Under the pieces are notes generated by a model. The model was not told where the DNA came from. It searched no databases and saw nothing but the letters and a program-made list of their open reading frames with translations. From JBDRLD01 sp043813445 (GTDB lineage: Bacteria; Patescibacteriota; Patescibacteriia; JACPHY01), in assembly GCA_043813445.1 (NCBI GenBank), contig JBDRLD010000092.1, forward strand, positions 1-12,009: a stretch of 12,009 nt of DNA, in the 5' to 3' direction. Position 1 is the stretch's first letter. Every line of letters begins with the position of its first letter. A program made the translations under genes and the position numbers. Shown here one piece after another: positions 1-6,429 of the stretch.

Positions 1-168
<168 letters not shown>

Positions 169-198
169 ACGGAATGTGTGTGAAGACATACAGATCGT

Positions 199-237
199 CC
201 GCACGTGAGTGGCGCGTAATGGCGCGCTCACGTGCGG
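199..237 (+). other. 23S-5S spacer processing stem
   Basis: CCGCACGTGAG pairs perfectly with CTCACGTGCGG (11 bp), and further GCGC pairing is possible in the loop. It sits between the 23S 3' end and the 5S 5' end. A double-stranded spacer of this kind is a plausible RNase III-type processing substrate; the stem is seen directly, the role is inferred. Confidence 0.55.
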
Positions 238-240
238 TGA

Positions 241-360
241 TCTGGGTGCCTTGAGCGGAGGGGTCACACCTCTTCCCTTCCCGAACAGAGCAGTTAAGCC
301 CTCCAGCGCCGATGGTACTTGGGGTAAACTAACCCCCGGGAGAGTAGGCCGGTGCCCGGT
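241..360 (+). rRNA. 5S ribosomal RNA
   Basis: Conserved 5S blocks are clear: GCGGAGGGGTCACACC, CCGAACAGAGCAGTTAAG, CCCTCCAGCGCCGATGGTAC and GGGAGAGTAGG. Helix I can be built from CTGGGTGCC (242-250) and GGTGCCCGG (351-359), giving 9 bp with some G-U pairs and a product of about 118-120 nt, the normal length. Ends are set from helix I. The 3' strand of helix I is also the start of a 52 bp direct repeat whose second copy lies about 160 bp downstream. Confidence 0.95.
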
Positions 361-400
361 TTGATAAAGAGCCACCTGAAAAGGTGGTTCTTTATGTTGC
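349..400 (+). repeat. 52 bp direct repeat, copy 1 (5S 3' arm plus hairpin)
   Basis: This copy is identical over 52 bp to 513-564. It begins at the 3' strand of 5S helix I (GGTGCCCGG) and ends just after the downstream hairpin (TTTATGTTGC). The exact match of a functional 5S end plus terminator-like hairpin points to a recent duplication or to gene conversion between rRNA operon ends. Confidence 0.9.
364..395 (+). terminator. rRNA operon hairpin, copy 1
   Basis: ATAAAGAGCCACCT pairs with AGGTGGTTCTTTAT around a GAAA tetraloop, giving 14 bp with one G-U pair. It starts five bases after the 5S end. There is no long U tract beyond the stem itself (the stem ends in TTCTTTAT), so it may act as a terminator or as a 3' processing and stability stem. 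Confidence 0.7.
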
Positions 401-512
401 ATCGGCCTACAAGACGAGCCCGAGCAAGAGGGGAAGGGCTCCGCCCGGCTCTTGCGAAGTGGCGAGGAGGGGGTCGCACAGGGGCGGTACTCCCCCCTGT
501 GATGAGCAACAC
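401..512 (+). other. spacer between the 52 bp repeats, hairpin-rich, possible 5S remnant
   Basis: This stretch has no convincing gene. It holds GCAAGAG...CTCTTGC (a stem around a G-rich loop, about 424-455) and CACAGGGG...CCCCCTGTG (about 477-502). GGAGGGGGTCGCACA and GGTACT inside it weakly resemble 5S blocks (GGAGGGGTCACACC, GGTACT), so the spacer could be a decayed second 5S gene of which only the 3' arm stayed intact. The resemblance is short and uncertain. Read on the minus strand, part of it resembles a motif in an insert of the downstream UvrC gene. Confidence 0.35.
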
Positions 513-564
513 CCGGTGCCCGGTTTGATAAAGAGCCACCTGAAAAGGTGGTTCTTTATGTTGC
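513..564 (+). repeat. 52 bp direct repeat, copy 2, containing the second hairpin
   Basis: Perfect copy of 349-400. It again contains the 3' strand of 5S helix I and the GAAA-capped 14 bp hairpin (528-559), but no intact 5S 5' half lies upstream to pair with the helix I strand. The hairpin probably retains its terminator or processing role for read-through from the rRNA operon. Confidence 0.9.
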
Positions 565-572
565 GCGACCGA

Positions 573-594
573 AAAGGGACTTAGTCCCTTTTTA
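573..594 (+). terminator. rho-independent terminator
   Basis: AAGGGAC-TTA-GTCCCTTTTTAT is a compact stem with a three-base loop and a run of five T. It follows the duplicated hairpins and precedes the promoter of the next gene, so it probably is the final stop of the rRNA operon. Confidence 0.8.
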
Positions 595-600
595 TCCCTG

Positions 601-638
601 TTTGCATTATGAGCAATACGGCGTACGATAAATGCAAA
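601..638 (+). promoter_or_regulatory. promoter with overlapping inverted repeat
   Basis: TTGCAT (602-607), a 16 bp spacer and TACGAT (624-629) form a plausible sigma70-like promoter. The same segment is bracketed by TTTGCAT (601-607) and ATGCAAA (632-638), a 7 bp inverted repeat extendable with one gap into TTAT/ATAA. The repeat overlaps the -35 box and lies just after the -10 box, as expected for a repressor site, but it could be fortuitous. Confidence 0.45.
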
Positions 639-660
639 CGTTCTTTTCGAGGAGGATGTG

Positions 661-1227
661 ATGAGATTTGTGCTGGCTGTTGTGATCGCGCTTTTGGCGC
701 TGCTTGGCATCGCATGTCCGGCTGGGCCTACCGATGTCGAATTTTTGGGCGATGATGGCACGCCAAGGCGCGGGACCATCTCAACTGGTGTCGATGCCAC
801 GCAAGCGCGAGGCGAGATTTACCGCGAAGACGGGACGATCGACAATATCGTAGAGGACGAGCTGTTCATGGCAGCGGGGAATCGCTCGCTCATCTACCTC
901 ACAATCATCAACGACTCCGACGGATGGTGGCCGTACAACATCGAGCTCTGTATCGATAATCAGGATCTCCTCCGCATGGTGGATCCGAACGCGTTTCCGC
1001 AGGATGAAGTCGTCGAGTACGTCGATGATCCCTGCGTCGTGTACTTCGACTCCGGCGCATGGCCCATTATCGGTGTCGGTCAGGAGTTTGAACCGCGCAT
1101 CGGTACGGTCGAAGCGCTCCCGCAGGCGGGCGGCGGGTACTTGCTTGCCATACTCCGGCTGGAGATGCCGGATGGGAGCCAGCTCGACATAGTCGAGTAC
1201 ACGATTCCGTACCGAACACTCCCGTGA
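661..1227 (+). CDS. Putative secreted protein or lipoprotein, 188 aa, unknown function
   Basis: No family recognised. The ATG at 661 is chosen because GAGGAGG (about 649-655) lies at proper spacing; a GTG three bases earlier would sit too close to it. Residues 3-18 form a hydrophobic helix after a single Arg, followed by Cys19 in LLGIAC. This is an imperfect lipobox (Gly at -3), so a lipoprotein is possible but an ordinary signal peptide or anchor cannot be excluded. The mature part is acidic, rich in Asp/Glu and beta-type sequence, with only two further cysteines (C97, C125) that could form a disulfide. WWPYNIELCIDN and VEYTIPYRTLP are striking but do not point to a known domain. It is monocistronic between a terminator and a convergent bidirectional terminator. 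A 183-codon reading frame on the other strand is a shadow. Confidence 0.75.
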   Translation: MRFVLAVVIALLALLGIACPAGPTDVEFLGDDGTPRRGTISTGVDATQARGEIYREDGTIDNIVEDELFMAAGNRSLIYLTIINDSDGWWPYNIELCIDNQDLLRMVDPNAFPQDEVVEYVDDPCVVYFDSGAWPIIGVGQEFEPRIGTVEALPQAGGGYLLAILRLEMPDGSQLDIVEYTIPYRTLP

Positions 1228-1338
1228 GGTGACTGCGAGGATGAGGGCGGCGAGAAGGTACGTCGCACGGTCGAGAAGTACCGTCTCGATGTGCCGTAGC
1301 GCCCATCGACGTGGTAGTTGACGCGCACACAAACGTGA

Positions 1339-1387
1339 AAGCCCCCCGTGAGAAGGCGTCGCCTATCTCATCGGGGGGCTTCTTCTA
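1339..1387. terminator. bidirectional terminator between convergent genes
   Basis: AGCCCCCCG pairs with CGGGGGGCT, continued inside by TGAGA/TCTCA and AGGC/GCCT around GTC, giving roughly 18 bp with two single-base bulges. The plus strand continues TTCTTCTATCTT and the minus strand TTTCACGTTT. It lies between the 3' ends of the 188-aa gene and the convergent 371-aa gene and can serve both. The left half of a closely similar hairpin stands at the right end of the window. Confidence 0.85.
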
Positions 1388-1400
1388 TCTTCGCGACGTG

Positions 1401-2516
1401 CTAGTGGGCGGTGGCCTTGAGCTGCTCGACGATTCGCTTCGTGGCGAGATCGTAGCAGTACGCCCGTCGCTTGCTAAACGGGCCCGTGTCGGGTCCAAGG
1501 TGCTCCGCGATTCGGAGGCACTCGGCGACCGTGAGTGGCTGGCCGCAGCATTTCCCATGCCGCTCCGCCGACTTCGGGTCTCGGTAGTTGATCGCGACCG
1601 CTCGCATGCGTTCATGCGACTCACGAACCAGATGACCCCACTTGTCCGGATTTCGTTTCGCGAGTTCATGCGCCACGGCAATCTCGTCATCGCTGCCAAG
1701 CGAGTCCTGGTAGAACCGGAGGAGCATGGCGTCGGTGAGCACGATGTCGAACCGCGTGGTCCATCGAACGAGCTCTGCAAAGGTGCTGTCATTTATCCAG
1801 TTCAGTCGTATCTCCCGGATGGCGGTGGCGTAGAGCTCATGGAGTCGGTGTTTCCAGATGTAGGAGTATGCGTCATGGGAATGAACACCGTCGGCATTTC
1901 TGATCTTCGCGCGCCCGATGCGCAGAAGTTCGCGTCGCGTTAGTACGCGACCCATTGCTTTTGCGGCTCGGGTAGCATTGCGATGGTCTGCATAGCTGAT
2001 CGCGATGGCGAGGATCGATCGAAGCAGTGAACGGCTCTTGAGTGGCACAGCGCGGTCGAGCACGCGTTCGCACCTATCGTCGTCGTACCGATCATTGAGC
2101 TTTTCGAGATTGGCGCGAATGCGTTGCCGTTGCTCGTCGGCGGAGAGCGCGAAGCCCAACTCCTCCAGCTTGCTGAATCGTTTCATGCGGACGAGTAGTT
2201 CGCGAATGCGCTGTCGCGCCTCATCCGTGGTGGCGTTCCGCATTCCCCATGCAAGCCATTCCTCGGCAACGCCCAGATAGCCGCGCGTCGCTGCTTGTGC
2301 TGCATACCGCTCCACATCGAGATTGGTGATGGTGATACCGAGTTCGGTTGCGAGCGGGATGATGCGGTCACCGATGTGCACCGTGTCCAGTGCGCGCGCG
2401 TCCACCTCGATCCACGCGCGGATTTGCTTCTTCGTCATCCCGCGGAACCGATCGAGATCAAGTAGCAGCTCCGTCTGCGGTGCCTCCGACTTTCGTCGCC
2501 TTGTTGACTCTGCCAC
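1401..2516 (-). CDS. Hypothetical all-alpha protein, 371 aa
   Basis: Function unknown. The start is a GTG, chosen because GAGGAGG (2522-2528) lies five bases upstream of it and a good minus-strand promoter lies further upstream. The product is basic and looks almost entirely helical: repeated Arg/Leu/Glu-rich amphipathic segments, for example residues 95-145 (TTDEARQRIRELLVRM onward) and 160-205. No signal peptide or membrane segment is visible, so it is probably cytoplasmic. The C-terminal part holds H320, C323, C324, C333 and C354, a cluster that might bind metal, but no standard zinc motif is formed. TPR- or HEAT-like folding is conceivable from helix periodicity, not shown. It is transcribed alone, divergently from the phosphatase/CofD operon, and ends at the shared terminator. 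Codon use is like its neighbours. Confidence 0.8.
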   Translation of the reverse strand: MAESTRRRKSEAPQTELLLDLDRFRGMTKKQIRAWIEVDARALDTVHIGDRIIPLATELGITITNLDVERYAAQAATRGYLGVAEEWLAWGMRNATTDEARQRIRELLVRMKRFSKLEELGFALSADEQRQRIRANLEKLNDRYDDDRCERVLDRAVPLKSRSLLRSILAIAISYADHRNATRAAKAMGRVLTRRELLRIGRAKIRNADGVHSHDAYSYIWKHRLHELYATAIREIRLNWINDSTFAELVRWTTRFDIVLTDAMLLRFYQDSLGSDDEIAVAHELAKRNPDKWGHLVRESHERMRAVAINYRDPKSAERHGKCCGQPLTVAECLRIAEHLGPDTGPFSKRRAYCYDLATKRIVEQLKATAH

Positions 2517-2553
2517 GATTGCCTCCTCAGTGTTATGGCAATGTACTGGTTGG

Positions 2554-2582
2554 AGCGTAGCGAGTCATTCCGCGCGTGTCAA
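2554..2582 (-). promoter_or_regulatory. promoter of the 371-aa gene
   Basis: On the minus strand TTGACA (2577-2582), a 17 bp spacer and TACGCT (2554-2559) stand about 30 bp upstream of the Shine-Dalgarno sequence. The -35 box is perfect and the spacing optimal; the -10 box is weak (3 of 6). Confidence 0.65.
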
Positions 2583-2611
2583 TCGCCTGCCAGAACCTTT
2601 TTATGGCGTCC

Positions 2612-2640
2612 TTCCCTGCGGCATTGGGAGGGTGTACACT
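2612..2640 (+). promoter_or_regulatory. candidate promoter of the phosphatase/CofD operon
   Basis: TACACT (2635-2640) is a fair -10 box about 40 bp before the start codon; at 17 bp upstream there is only TTCCCT, a poor -35 box. A promoter is expected here because the upstream gene is divergent, but this exact assignment is weak. Confidence 0.3.
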
Positions 2641-2682
2641 CTATGCGGTTGTCCTTTCCCATGGATAGAGGAGGAGTACACA

Positions 2683-3672
2683 ATGGGCATGACGTTGAGC
2701 CAGAAGCGGAATGCGTTGCGATGCCTCACGCGCGTGGCAGAGCGCATCCAGCGCGCCATCGGTGCCATTCGCCATCGAGGCGAAGTAATTATGGATGTGG
2801 GCGAGCACAAGGGCCACGACGAATCATCGCTCGATCAGATCGCACAGGGGGCTGCACTCGAAGCACTTCATCGACACTTCCCGAGCTTCAACGGGACGGT
2901 CGTGTTCGAGAGCGATCGGTACGAGCACTTTGGCGATGCCGAGGATGGCGCGCAGCGTCAGATGCTCATCATCGACGAGATCGATGGGACGACGAATCTC
3001 AAGCGCGCCCTTTCCTCGCAGTTCGAGTACCCCGCTCCGGCTGCGATCTCGATTGCGTTGAGTTCCAGCGAGCTGCTCGGCGACATCGAGGTGAGCGTTG
3101 TGCTCGCGCTCGATACGGGCGACGTGTTCGCATCAATCAGTGCGGAGGAAGGATGCTACCTCACCTTCGCGAATGGCACCATTCTCCATCCCGACGACAT
3201 CATCGAGCGACGCGGTGACTCGAATGTGCGTATTCTCGTTCCGGGCTACTCGTTCAAGGTGCGTGAGTACAAGGCCGCGATCGAGCGCGCGCTCATGGTC
3301 CGCGGACTCAAGCGCGTCTACGAGGGGTGCAGGTCGAGCTGTATGGACATCATCGGCATCATGCGTAATCTCAACGACGGATATGTGGACTGCCGCGCAC
3401 TGCTTGGCGACGAGAATCTGTACGGCGCCATGCTCCAGGGATATGACGTCGCGGGAATCATTCCAATTGCACTCGGGGTCGGGCTTCTGGTGGAATCGGT
3501 GAACGAAGATCATCCGTGGCAAGCACACCATGGCGTTGAACGTATCGCGCTTGTCGTGGGGCGTCCGGAGGTTATGGCGACAATGCTCGAAGCTGCTCGA
3601 TCCGTAGATCTCGACGTGTATCGAGAGATGCATGGCGTGCGGATCGCGGCTCGTTCAGAGGTAGCGACATGA
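2683..3672 (+). CDS. Inositol monophosphatase-family phosphatase, 329 aa
   Basis: Member of the Mg2+-dependent, Li+-sensitive sugar/inositol phosphatase superfamily (IMPase, FBPase, CysQ, GlpX-type fold). Visible metal-binding motifs in order: E76 in VFESDRYEH, the signature D98-E-I-D101-G-T-T (family DPIDGT, here Pro replaced by Glu), and D255 in GYDVAG, corresponding to the family WDxAA site. The start ATG follows AGAGGAGG (about 2667-2674); the frame stays open upstream but crosses the divergent promoter region, so the longer form is rejected. The length is somewhat above the usual 260-280 aa, with an extra central segment around residues 150-215. No signal peptide. The substrate cannot be told from sequence; dephosphorylation of a sugar, inositol or nucleotide phosphate is the family expectation. 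Its stop overlaps the ATG of the next gene by four bases, indicating translational coupling. Confidence 0.85.
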   Translation: MGMTLSQKRNALRCLTRVAERIQRAIGAIRHRGEVIMDVGEHKGHDESSLDQIAQGAALEALHRHFPSFNGTVVFESDRYEHFGDAEDGAQRQMLIIDEIDGTTNLKRALSSQFEYPAPAAISIALSSSELLGDIEVSVVLALDTGDVFASISAEEGCYLTFANGTILHPDDIIERRGDSNVRILVPGYSFKVREYKAAIERALMVRGLKRVYEGCRSSCMDIIGIMRNLNDGYVDCRALLGDENLYGAMLQGYDVAGIIPIALGVGLLVESVNEDHPWQAHHGVERIALVVGRPEVMATMLEAARSVDLDVYREMHGVRIAARSEVAT

Positions 3673-4613
3673 AACGTATCGTGACCATTGGTGGTGGTAC
3701 CGGTCAGTACGCGCTCCTCTCCGGGTTGAAGATGATCCCCGATCTTGATCTCACCGCGGTTGTAACCATGGCGGATTCCGGTGGATCATCCGGTGTGCTC
3801 CGTACGGAACGGGAGGTGCTCCCGCCCGGCGATGCGCTGCGCTGTTCGCTCGCGCTCGCGACAGCAGATCCAAACGTCATACACCTGTTTGGGCATCGAC
3901 TCACGGACGGCGGTGGTATCGGTGGTCACACGATCGGGAACATCGTACTCACCGGCGCAACGGAGCAGAACGGGGATGACTTTCTAGCAGGACTCCAAAC
4001 GATCGCGAAGGTGCTGCAGGTACGTGGCCGCGTACTTCCGGTCACAACCGATCGAGTGACGCTTTGCGTGAGGTTGAGTGATGGGAGTGTAGTGCGGGGA
4101 GAGCATCACATCGATCATCCCGAGCATGATACGTCGTTGCGTATCCAAGATATCTGGCTCGAGCCGAATGCATCGCTTCGCGAAGAGGTGCGCGAGGCGT
4201 TTAGGAGTGCAGATGCGATCATTGCTGCACCCGGAGATTTCTACACGAGTCTGCTGGCGAACATTGTTGTCGATGGTGTGCCCGAGGCATTCGAATCCAC
4301 CCTTGCCAAGTTCATCTTTGTGGTGAACACCATGACGAAGTGTGGCGAGACGGATACGTTCGCAGTGGAGGATTTTGTTACCGTGTTTGAGCACTACGCG
4401 CGGAGGAAGGTGGACGTGGTCGTGTGCAACACCGAAGTCCCCACGCAGGACGTGCTCGAGAAGTACAAGCGCGAAGGTGCGGTGCCGGTGCCGTGGTCGC
4501 TCGTTGGAGAGGTGGATGGTCGGATGTACGTGCCATTCCCGCTTCTCGCCGAAGGCATGTTCGCACGCCACGACTCCATCAAGCTGGCACACGTGATTAG
4601 GGCACTGCTCTAG
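3669..4613 (+). CDS. CofD/YvcK-family protein, 314 aa
   Basis: Family members are YvcK/YbhK (bind UDP-sugars such as UDP-GlcNAc; needed for growth on gluconeogenic carbon and for cell shape) and CofD (2-phospho-L-lactate transferase). Seen here: N-terminal nucleotide-binding loop GGGTGQ (8-13), MADSGGSSGVLR (34-45; usual ADDGGSSG), PPGD (52-55), GHTIGN (86-91), APGDFYTSLLANIVV (187-201; usual GPGSLYTS, so Ser is replaced by Asp), and VVNTMTKCGETDTF (218-231; usual NxMTQxGET). The length is normal for the YvcK branch and there is no sign of F420 genes, so YvcK-like is preferred to CofD. Cytoplasmic. ATGA overlap with the upstream phosphatase gene implies coupled synthesis and perhaps a shared role in central sugar or cell-wall precursor metabolism, which is inference. 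The usual yvcK partners rapZ and whiA are absent from this window. Confidence 0.85.
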   Translation: MKRIVTIGGGTGQYALLSGLKMIPDLDLTAVVTMADSGGSSGVLRTEREVLPPGDALRCSLALATADPNVIHLFGHRLTDGGGIGGHTIGNIVLTGATEQNGDDFLAGLQTIAKVLQVRGRVLPVTTDRVTLCVRLSDGSVVRGEHHIDHPEHDTSLRIQDIWLEPNASLREEVREAFRSADAIIAAPGDFYTSLLANIVVDGVPEAFESTLAKFIFVVNTMTKCGETDTFAVEDFVTVFEHYARRKVDVVVCNTEVPTQDVLEKYKREGAVPVPWSLVGEVDGRMYVPFPLLAEGMFARHDSIKLAHVIRALL

Positions 4614-4616
4614 TAC

Positions 4617-4655
4617 ACGGATAGCGCACGGATCAGAGACGGATCGCGCACGGAT
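4617..4655 (+). repeat. four ACGGAT repeats at 11 bp period
   Basis: ACGGAT occurs at 4617, 4628, 4639 and 4650, each separated by a G/C-rich 5 bp linker (AGCGC, CAGAG, CGCGC, GCGCG follow the copies). The period is exactly 11 bp, close to one helical turn, so all copies face the same side of DNA. They lie directly after the stop codon of the CofD-like gene and before its terminator. They could be iteron-like protein sites, an RNA element, or a short tandem duplication. Confidence 0.75.
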
Positions 4656-4674
4656 GCGCGAATGTATATGATGA

Positions 4675-4714
4675 AGCCCTGCACCATTACGGTGCGGGGC
4701 TGGTTCTTTCTTGC
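4675..4714 (+). terminator. terminator of the phosphatase/CofD operon
   Basis: AGCCCTGCACC pairs with GGTGCGGGGCT (11 bp, one T-G pair) around ATTAC, followed by GGTTCTTTCTT. This is a good intrinsic terminator about 60 bp after the stop codon. From here to the next start (4842) I see only a possible -10 box TATGAT at 4813-4818. Confidence 0.8.
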
Positions 4715-4841
4715 CATCTCACTCTTCTATATTCCGAGTCCGCCGCAGCGTGGGAGTGAAGAAAGATGTTGAGGACACGCTTTCCGGTAGCGATGTTTCG
4801 CGGTACGGTGGGTATGATCATTAGAAGATAATGGTATTGGT

Positions 4842-6131
4842 ATGCGCGTAGTAGTAGACTTCCATATTCACTCGCGATTTAGTCGTGCGTGTTCGAAGGA
4901 TCTCACATTGTCGAATATCGCGGAGGCGTGCGGGAAGCGCGGGATCGATCTCGTTGCGACCGGTGACTTCACGCATCCGATGTGGCGCGCGGAGATCGGT
5001 GAGCAGTTGGAGCCATTCGCGGATGGTATTTTTCGGTTGCGCGCTCCGGAGAATGATTGGGCGTCGAAGACGCGCTTCGTGCTCTCGACTGAGCTTTCGT
5101 GTATCTATAAGAAAGGAGGAAAGACGCGCCGCGTACATCATGTCATCATTTTCCCATCACTTGAAGCGGTCGATCATCTCATCCAACAGCTCCAAGATGC
5201 TGGTCGCAATCTCGCATCAGATGGCCGTCCTATTCTTGGCATGAGTTCAAAGGAGTTACTCGAGCGATGTCTTAACGCGGACAGGCGCGTACTTTTTATT
5301 CCGGCGCACGCGTGGACTCCGTGGTTTGCGGTGTTTGGTTCCGAGTCCGGGTACGATCATCTCGAAGAGTGTTTCGATGATCTCACGCCGCACATCCCGG
5401 CGATCGAAACCGGACTATCGTCCGATCCGGCGATGAACTGGCGGTGTAGTATGCTCGATAGCGTTGCACTCGTGTCCGGATCTGATGCGCACTCCATTCC
5501 GAAGCTTGGTCGTGAAGCGACAGCGGTCGATGTAGAAGAACTCACGTTCGATCACATCGCGCGCGCGATTCGGGCGAGCGCACCACTTCGTTATGACGCG
5601 CACATGGAGAATGTTATCGCACACACGATTGAGTTCCATCCCGAAGAAGGGAAGTATCATTACGATGGACATCGTGCGTGCGGAGTGTGTTGTACGCCGG
5701 AGCAGACAAAGAAGTACAACATGATTTGTCCACAGTGCAAAAAACAAATGACAATTGGCGTGATGCATCGTGTGGATAAACTCGCGGATCGTAAAATCGG
5801 TTTTGTGCATCCGAACGCGCCACCATACAAAAGTATTGTTCCACTCATCGAGACAATCATGGAAGCATTTGCGGTGAAGTCGATGACGTTGCGTTCGCGA
5901 GAATGTTATGAGCATCTCGTGCGCACGATCGGAAATGAGTTTTACATTCTTCTCGATGCGCCACTCGAATGCATCGCGACTCATGCGCCGATTGAAGTAA
6001 CAGAGGCGATCCGACGCGTGCGCGAAGGCGAGCTCGATATCGCGCCGGGATACGATGGTGAGTTCGGAACGGTACGTATTTTTTCTGATAAGTACCCGCG
6101 ACCAATTGCAAAGCAGCACGCGCTACTTTGA
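4842..6131 (+). CDS. Endonuclease Q-like PHP-domain DNA repair nuclease, 429 aa
   Basis: Matches the pattern of EndoQ (often mislabelled UvrD-like helicase), which nicks DNA 5' of deaminated bases (uracil, hypoxanthine, xanthine) and abasic sites. The PHP metal-site motifs are all present: H8-I-H10 in DFHIHSRFSRA, D42 in TGDFTHP, E84 in LSTELS, H99/H100, H156 in PAHAWTPW, E189 in IETGLSSD, and D215/H217 in GSDAH. A zinc ribbon follows (C280, C283/C284, C296, C299: CGVCC...CPQC), then a helical C-terminal DNA-binding part. The length is close to characterised EndoQ proteins (about 400-430 aa). No helicase motifs exist. The ATG at 4842 starts MRVVVDFHIH, matching the family N terminus; the ribosome site (AGAAGATAATGG) is weak. 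It is monocistronic and ends at a convergent terminator. EndoQ is common in archaea and patchy in bacteria. Confidence 0.85.
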   Translation: MRVVVDFHIHSRFSRACSKDLTLSNIAEACGKRGIDLVATGDFTHPMWRAEIGEQLEPFADGIFRLRAPENDWASKTRFVLSTELSCIYKKGGKTRRVHHVIIFPSLEAVDHLIQQLQDAGRNLASDGRPILGMSSKELLERCLNADRRVLFIPAHAWTPWFAVFGSESGYDHLEECFDDLTPHIPAIETGLSSDPAMNWRCSMLDSVALVSGSDAHSIPKLGREATAVDVEELTFDHIARAIRASAPLRYDAHMENVIAHTIEFHPEEGKYHYDGHRACGVCCTPEQTKKYNMICPQCKKQMTIGVMHRVDKLADRKIGFVHPNAPPYKSIVPLIETIMEAFAVKSMTLRSRECYEHLVRTIGNEFYILLDAPLECIATHAPIEVTEAIRRVREGELDIAPGYDGEFGTVRIFSDKYPRPIAKQHALL

Positions 6132-6190
6132 TTTTTTCTTAGGAAAATCAAACAAAAAGAGCGCTCTCTTCTGAGGGTGCCCTTTTTGAG
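6127..6190. terminator. convergent terminator region, two hairpins
   Basis: TTTGATTTT/AAAATCAAA (6127-6135 with 6144-6152) overlaps the EndoQ stop codon. The main hairpin runs from AAAAAG (6154) to CTTTTT (6187), about 14 of 15 pairs with G-U wobbles around TTCT. Both strands end in five T, so it can terminate the EndoQ gene on the plus strand and the small basic protein gene on the minus strand. Confidence 0.75.
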
Positions 6191-6199
6191 TCCTGCGAC

Positions 6200-6340
6200 T
6201 TACTTGCGCTTCTTTCCCTTCTTAGCTACCTTACGCTTCGCTGGCTTACGCTTAGCAGCCTTGCGCTTCTTCGGAGCCGCCTTCTTAGCTACCTTACGCT
6301 TAGCTGGCTTACGCTTAGCAACTTTCTTTTTTGCTGGCAT
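6200..6340 (-). CDS. Histone H1-tail-like small basic protein, 46 aa
   Basis: A minus-strand frame of 46 codons, starting MPAKKKVAKRKPAKRKV and ending GKKRK, preceded by a very strong Shine-Dalgarno sequence AAGGAGGTGA at proper spacing. It has 21 Lys and 6 Arg among 46 residues, the rest being almost only Ala, Val and Pro. AKRKPAKRKVAKK occurs twice (residues 8-20 and 29-41), reflecting a 37 bp DNA repeat at 21-codon period. Such Lys/Ala/Pro repeats are typical of eukaryotic H1 tails and of bacterial H1-like proteins (Hc1/Hc2, AlgP-type tails), so binding and compacting DNA, or RNA/ribosome binding, is likely. Disorder is expected. It has its own promoter region with a long leader and shares a terminator with the EndoQ gene. 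The plus-strand Leu/Phe-rich frame over the same DNA is a shadow. Confidence 0.85.
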   Translation of the reverse strand: MPAKKKVAKRKPAKRKVAKKAAPKKRKAAKRKPAKRKVAKKGKKRK

Positions 6341-6362
6341 ACGCTCACCTCCTTCCTTGTTT

Positions 6363-6390
6363 GATCATCGCACACGTGCGAACGATGATC
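6363..6390 (-). promoter_or_regulatory. 5' leader hairpin of the basic protein gene
   Basis: GATCATCG (6363-6370) and CGATGATC (6383-6390) are perfectly inverted, with CGCAC/GTGCG as an alternative inner pairing. In the leader transcript it forms a stem about 22 nt upstream of the start codon, just before the Shine-Dalgarno sequence. A second short stem (CGTGT...ACACG, 6401-6416) lies further upstream. Autoregulation or mRNA stability control is possible; as DNA it could equally be a dimeric operator. Confidence 0.45.
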
Positions 6391-6429
6391 GGATTAGTTA
6401 CGTGTCGCGCAACACGCGCCACTGCAATA

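Noticed and set aside
781..1332. 183-codon frame antisense to the secreted protein gene
   Set aside because: It overlaps a plus-strand gene with signal peptide, promoter and Shine-Dalgarno; the antisense frame has no start signals and would run through the terminator side.
1311..1943. 210-codon plus-strand frame inside the minus-strand 371-aa gene
   Set aside because: It reads through the bidirectional terminator and mirrors the codon structure of the opposite gene; no ribosome site.
2323..2682. N-terminal extension of the phosphatase frame
   Set aside because: It overlaps the divergent gene and its promoter; the family N terminus and Shine-Dalgarno place the start at 2683.
4617..4655. CRISPR array
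   Set aside because: The repeat unit is only 6 bp with 5 bp linkers, far too short; no array of 24-40 bp repeats with spacers is present anywhere in the window.
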